Shown in pieces: positions 58,465 through 64,000 of a stretch of DNA of 64,000 nt (position 1 is the first letter of the stretch; each line of letters begins with the position of its first letter). The DNA is taken from contig SXUP01000016.1 of assembly GCA_005790505.1 (NCBI GenBank), forward strand, positions 34,955 through 98,954, written 5' to 3'. The DNA comes from Actinomycetota bacterium (GTDB taxonomy: Bacteria; Actinomycetota; Acidimicrobiia; Acidimicrobiales; Ilumatobacteraceae). The notes below the pieces were generated by a model, which worked only from the letters and a program-made list of their open reading frames with translations, was not told where the DNA came from and did not search any database. The translations under genes and the position numbers were made by a program.

Positions 58465-59318
58465 TTACGACGAAGCCGCGTCAGTCCTTCTTGCACGACT
58501 GTTACTGCGAGTTGGCCGTCACGCGTGAAAATTGAGCCACCTGCCAAACCGCGAGAGTTAGATGTGCTGATTGATGACTGGTCGTATAACAACCAATCAT
58601 CGGCACGAAATGGACGATGAAACCACATTGCATGGTCAAGGCTGGCCATCTGAACACCGTCATCGTTCCAGCCGAGTCCGTGTGGCAAAAGAGTGGTGTC
58701 AAGCAATGTCATGTCGCTGGCGTAAGTAGCAATGCATGCGTGTAGGACGGGATCATCAGATAACTTGCCGTCTGCACGCAACCAGACTTGTTGTCCCGGT
58801 AATGCTGTTCCAGAGCGACTGAAGGGGTCACCTGTTATGTAGCGCAGGTCAATAGGCCGTGGGGCGTCATACCAATCACCAATCAAATGTTTGTGAGGAG
58901 CCATTCGTTCCTTGAAATCTGGAAGTGTTTCTGGATTGGGCACCTCGAGTGGCATCGGAAGCTGATGCTCTAAACCTGGCTCGTTAGCGTGAAAACTTGC
59001 TTGCAAGTTGAAGATGACTTCACCATGCTGAATGGCCAAAACTCCACGAGTCGTAAAACTCCGTCCGTCTCGCAGGCGGTCAACTTGATACAAGATGGGT
59101 GCGCTGGGGTCCCCTGGTCGCAAGAAATATGAATGTAGCGAGTGCACGTGACGGGTTCGGTCGTCAACTGTGCGAGCGGCAGCGACTAGAGATTGTCCCG
59201 CAACTTGACCACCAAAAACTCGTTGCCGGTTTTCTATCGGGGAGACACCACGAAAAATATTGACCTCAATGGGCTCTAGGTCAAGTAGGGCAACAAGTTC
59301 GTCAAGAGGCGAAGGCAT
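58461..59318 (-). CDS. tesB: Acyl-CoA thioesterase II
   Basis: A 285-residue double-hotdog thioesterase. The catalytic Asp-Thr/Ser-Gln triad is in SLDHAMWFHRPFRADDW, the Ser near SSISTSNSRG, and Gln in VTVVQEGLTR. N-terminal domain shows IFRGVSPIENRQRVFGGQVAGQSLVAA and HSLHSYFLRPG. ATG 59318 is preferred to one 24 bases upstream, because homology begins at PLDELVALLDLE. It hydrolyses acyl-CoAs of varied chain length. Confidence 0.96.
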   Translation of the reverse strand: MPSPLDELVALLDLEPIEVNIFRGVSPIENRQRVFGGQVAGQSLVAAARTVDDRTRHVHSLHSYFLRPGDPSAPILYQVDRLRDGRSFTTRGVLAIQHGEVIFNLQASFHANEPGLEHQLPMPLEVPNPETLPDFKERMAPHKHLIGDWYDAPRPIDLRYITGDPFSRSGTALPGQQVWLRADGKLSDDPVLHACIATYASDMTLLDTTLLPHGLGWNDDGVQMASLDHAMWFHRPFRADDWLLYDQSSISTSNSRGLAGGSIFTRDGQLAVTVVQEGLTRLRRK

Positions 59319-59340
59319 GACCCCATAGTAGGGTCGGAGC

Positions 59341-61649
<2,309 letters not shown>

Positions 61650-61656
<7 letters not shown>

Positions 61657-62396
61657 TGTCTGGCCCCCATTTGAGTCGTAATTTTTTTAGTTGAGTAGAC
61701 GACGTAACTTTTACCCAGCAATGGGTTGAGAAATCGATCAGCAAGCCGTGTTGACTTGGGTGCTTTTATGATGTCCCACTCTAAAAATCGTTTATAAGTG
61801 GCAACCGCCCTGTGCTCATCATTTGTCGGTCCGACTACGCAACGCAGCCACCAGTAGGGAGAATGTAAGGCGTGGGCATGATGACTGCCGCGCACCGTCA
61901 GACCAGCCGAGCGCAACTTTGCTTTGAGCTCTGTCGCACTGTAGATACGCACATGACCACCCTTGCTGATTGGGGCATGGTACTGCTCTGACAACATCCA
62001 ATTAATTTTCTCGGGCCACCATGTTGGGACAGTAACGCCAAGTGAACCACCTGGCTTTAGAACACGAACAAGTTCTGAGATTGCCGTGACATCATCTTGG
62101 ATGTGCTCGAGTACTTCTGAAGTGACCACACAGTCAAAGGTGTTGTCAGCAAAGGGAAGTTTCGTTGCATCACCACGAAGTGCGCCACCGAATTGTTCTT
62201 CGCTGATTTCGTTCGCAGCAGACATGGCAGCAAAGGTGGCACGAGTTGTGGTGACCTCTTCTTGGGCGTAATCAAGTGCGAAGACGGTTGCGCCTTGACG
62301 GGCGGCTTCATATGCATGGCGACCAAATCCAGCACCAGCATCTAAAAACATGTCTCCAGGTTGCAGCCCCAGACGATCAAAACGAAGCGTCAGCAT
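61650..62396 (-). CDS. Class I SAM-dependent methyltransferase
   Basis: A 248-residue methyltransferase. Motif I is FLDAGAGFGRHAYEAA with the acidic Asp in FALDYAQEEV, motif II FDCVVTSEVLEHIQDDVTAIS and a post-motif III GGSLGVTVPTWWPEKIN. The C-terminal cap is extended. It lies immediately downstream of the GT4 gene (one-base gap) and upstream of the toroid gene, forming a three-gene unit. In related actinobacterial clusters these act on a glycan or glycolipid intermediate; substrate unknown here. Confidence 0.9.
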
Positions 62397-63698
62397 TTAA
62401 GCACCAGACTTCTGTACATTTTTCGCAATTTTGCGTTGATTATGAGGCATTGCAAGAACCTCACGGTATTGATCAACTGTCAGGGCCGCGCAATGTCTCC
62501 AGCTCCAGCGCTCCGTCACCCGTTGTCGTCCGGCCGCACCGATTCGTTGACGTAGGTCAGCATCATCAAGCCCGCGACGGATCGCTGCTGCAAGTCCATC
62601 TGCATCACCAGCTTTGCATCCAATCACCGTGTCGTTGTCTACGCCAGTCACCTCAGGTAGCGCACCACCATCCGTAGCGACAAGACATGTCCCTGTTGCC
62701 ATCGCTTCAACGGCTGGCAAACTGAATCCTTCATAAAGACTCGGAACGACAGCAAGTTCTGCTTGAGCGTATAACTCGACGATGCGTTCATCGGTTACTC
62801 CGGACACAAAGTCAATGCAATCGCCCAGTCCGAGTGTTGTAATCAGATCAGCACTCGCACCTTGTCGGGCTTTGCCAATAATAGTTAGTCGAACATCTCG
62901 TTCCGTGCGCAACTTTGCGAGTGCCTCTAGTAGGTAAGACAATCCTTTAAGCGCAACGTCTGCAGATGCGGTAGTAATTAGGCGTCCAGGTTCACGCTGA
63001 ATGTGGGCGAGTGGTCTGAAGAGATCGGGATCGACACCAACTGGCACCAAGCGCATACGGTCTAATGACACGCCCATGTCCGTATGAATGTCAGCGATGC
63101 TATTTTCACTAACGACCACGATACGTGGCAATTTGCTGGCAACTTTTCCTTGCATCTTTACAAAGTTGTACCAACGCCCGATTGAGCGACGCTTGCGCCA
63201 ATTTGGTGCGTGGTTCATCTCTAGTTCACGGTCTTTCGTGATCGGGTGATGCAAAGTGACAATTGTTGGAATCATTTTTTCAATTTTTAAAATGTCATAA
63301 CCCAGACATTGATTGTCATGCACGAGATCAAAGTCATTGATTCGTGATGCCAAGGCCCGCTTTGCACGTTTGCTAAAAGCAAGAGGCTCGCTGAAAGTTC
63401 CGGCCATGTACTGCAAAGTCTCCAAGACATCAGGCCAATTTTTAAGCTCCCAATAAGCGGGAACTCGACCAGGGTATTGATCATTAAAAATATCCAGGCT
63501 TGGCAATTTGTGCATAGGAATTCTGGGATCAAGAATCGGGTAGGGCTGACCACCAAAGACCTCAACGCTGTGACCAAGATCAACTAAAGCCTTGGTTAGA
63601 TGACGGGTGTAGACGCCTTGCCCCCCAACATGGGGTTTGCCTCGATAGGTGAGATAGGCAATTCGGAGGGGGCCGTCAATGTCAAACGGCTCTGTCAT
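62397..63698 (-). CDS. Glycosyltransferase family 4 (GT-B fold)
   Basis: A 433-residue retaining glycosyltransferase. The N-terminal Rossmann domain has RIAYLTYRGKPHVGGQGVY and the conserved GG loop, RHLTKALVDLGHSVEVFGG; the C-terminal nucleotide-sugar domain has ITTASADVALKGLSYL, VVPSLYEGFSLPAVEAMA with the E-x7-E motif and GGALPEV. Start at 63698, preceded by AAAGGA, is preferred to an ATG at 63800 since the homology starts there. First gene of GT4-methyltransferase-toroid. Donor and acceptor unknown. Confidence 0.94.
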   Translation of the reverse strand: MTEPFDIDGPLRIAYLTYRGKPHVGGQGVYTRHLTKALVDLGHSVEVFGGQPYPILDPRIPMHKLPSLDIFNDQYPGRVPAYWELKNWPDVLETLQYMAGTFSEPLAFSKRAKRALASRINDFDLVHDNQCLGYDILKIEKMIPTIVTLHHPITKDRELEMNHAPNWRKRRSIGRWYNFVKMQGKVASKLPRIVVVSENSIADIHTDMGVSLDRMRLVPVGVDPDLFRPLAHIQREPGRLITTASADVALKGLSYLLEALAKLRTERDVRLTIIGKARQGASADLITTLGLGDCIDFVSGVTDERIVELYAQAELAVVPSLYEGFSLPAVEAMATGTCLVATDGGALPEVTGVDNDTVIGCKAGDADGLAAAIRRGLDDADLRQRIGAAGRQRVTERWSWRHCAALTVDQYREVLAMPHNQRKIAKNVQKSGA

Positions 63699-63736
63699 AG
63701 ATCCTTTAGGATAACTGTCGGATTTCTTATTGACGC

Positions 63737-63967
63737 ATGACCAGTGGTGCCGTTGGCTTGACCAAATCACCAGGTACTTGTTCATTTGGTCTAAATCCAT
63801 GTCTTATTCGCGCAGGTCGCCAGGGGCTGCTTCTTGTTGGTGTTTTGGCTGGTGTTGCAGGGGTCAGAGTTGTAAGCGCTGCTCCATCAACCACGGTGAA
63901 GTGGAAAGTGTCGTCTTTGACAGCGGACCAAGGGATGAGATTATCGTCCATTGTCTTGCTGAATTAA
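63737..63967 (+). CDS. Possible short secreted protein
   Basis: A 76-residue frame divergent from the GT4 gene. Residues about 24-49 look like a signal peptide (RQGLLLVGVLAGVAGVRVVSA, cleavage after SAA), followed by 27 residues and a stop. No clear Shine-Dalgarno precedes the ATG. It could be a genuine small exported protein, or the start of a longer one broken by a frameshift, as the signal is good but the mature part very short. Function unknown. Confidence 0.35.
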   Translation: MTSGAVGLTKSPGTCSFGLNPCLIRAGRQGLLLVGVLAGVAGVRVVSAAPSTTVKWKVSSLTADQGMRLSSIVLLN

Positions 63968-64000
63968 GGATCATGGATTGACAAAAGCAGTCCAGATTTA

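Overview
The window reads as ordinary chromosome of a free-living, aerobic, moderate-GC actinobacterium. Two WhiB-type Fe-S regulators, an actinobacterial SdhC-A-B operon, a mycobacterial-style P450/ferredoxin pair, a DUF2342-type metalloprotease, a PcrA helicase and many GTG/TTG starts point to Actinomycetota. The base composition together with MreB and a proton-pumping pyrophosphatase fits an aquatic Acidimicrobiia-like lineage best; this placement is inference, since no rRNA is present. I saw no insertion sequence, prophage, CRISPR array, tRNA or rRNA. Genes are packed tightly, with many 4-base ATGA/GTGA overlaps, and no gene-free stretch exceeds 300 bases.

Layout. 1-4.1 kb: the 5' end of a secreted phospholipase A2-like gene, then a minus-strand riboflavin operon (ribD-ribBA-ribH, no ribE) behind an FMN riboswitch, then an EamA transporter. 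4.1-10 kb: alpha/beta hydrolase, guaA, a NlpC/P60 cell-wall hydrolase, an aminoglycoside-phosphotransferase-like kinase and a dienelactone hydrolase. 10-16 kb: a stand-alone von Willebrand A protein behind an unusual cluster of inverted repeats, SDR, YaaA, 3Fe-4S ferredoxin, P450 and PcrA. 16-22 kb: amidohydrolase-like protein, fasciclin lipoprotein, membrane proteins, a GNAT/AAA+ fusion and an intergenic segment with pseudoknot-forming potential. 22-31 kb: central metabolism, with a B12-binding mutase subunit, sucCD, purH, metF, an OatA-like acyltransferase, mdh, and a coupled 2-oxoglutarate oxygenase/formaldehyde-activating-enzyme pair. 31-38 kb: hppA-dedA-SCP2 on the minus strand, then sdhCAB. 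38-44 kb: an apparently inactive GH2 protein, and a MoxR ATPase/vWA pair split by an antisense class III nucleotide cyclase. 44-46 kb: two whiB genes, a formimidoyltransferase and tatA. 46-53.5 kb: a phosphate module of ppk, phoU, two soluble tandem histidine kinases (the second with Tyr in place of the phospho-acceptor His), an OmpR-type regulator and an MFS transporter. 53.5-64 kb: DUF2342 protein, degenerate SDR, moaE, mreB, PQQ-type dehydrogenase, thioesterase, nitroreductase, methyltransferases, an alpha/alpha-toroid protein and a GT4 glycosyltransferase.

The observations most worth a second look are the tandem kinase pair and the triple 18-bp repeat linking it to its regulator, the mdh-oxygenase-Fae operon, the GNAT-AAA+ fusion, the 21.5-kb intergenic structure, the operator-like array before the vWA gene, and the cyclase nested antisense between moxR and its vWA partner. 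All functions are assigned by reading motifs; no database search was run.
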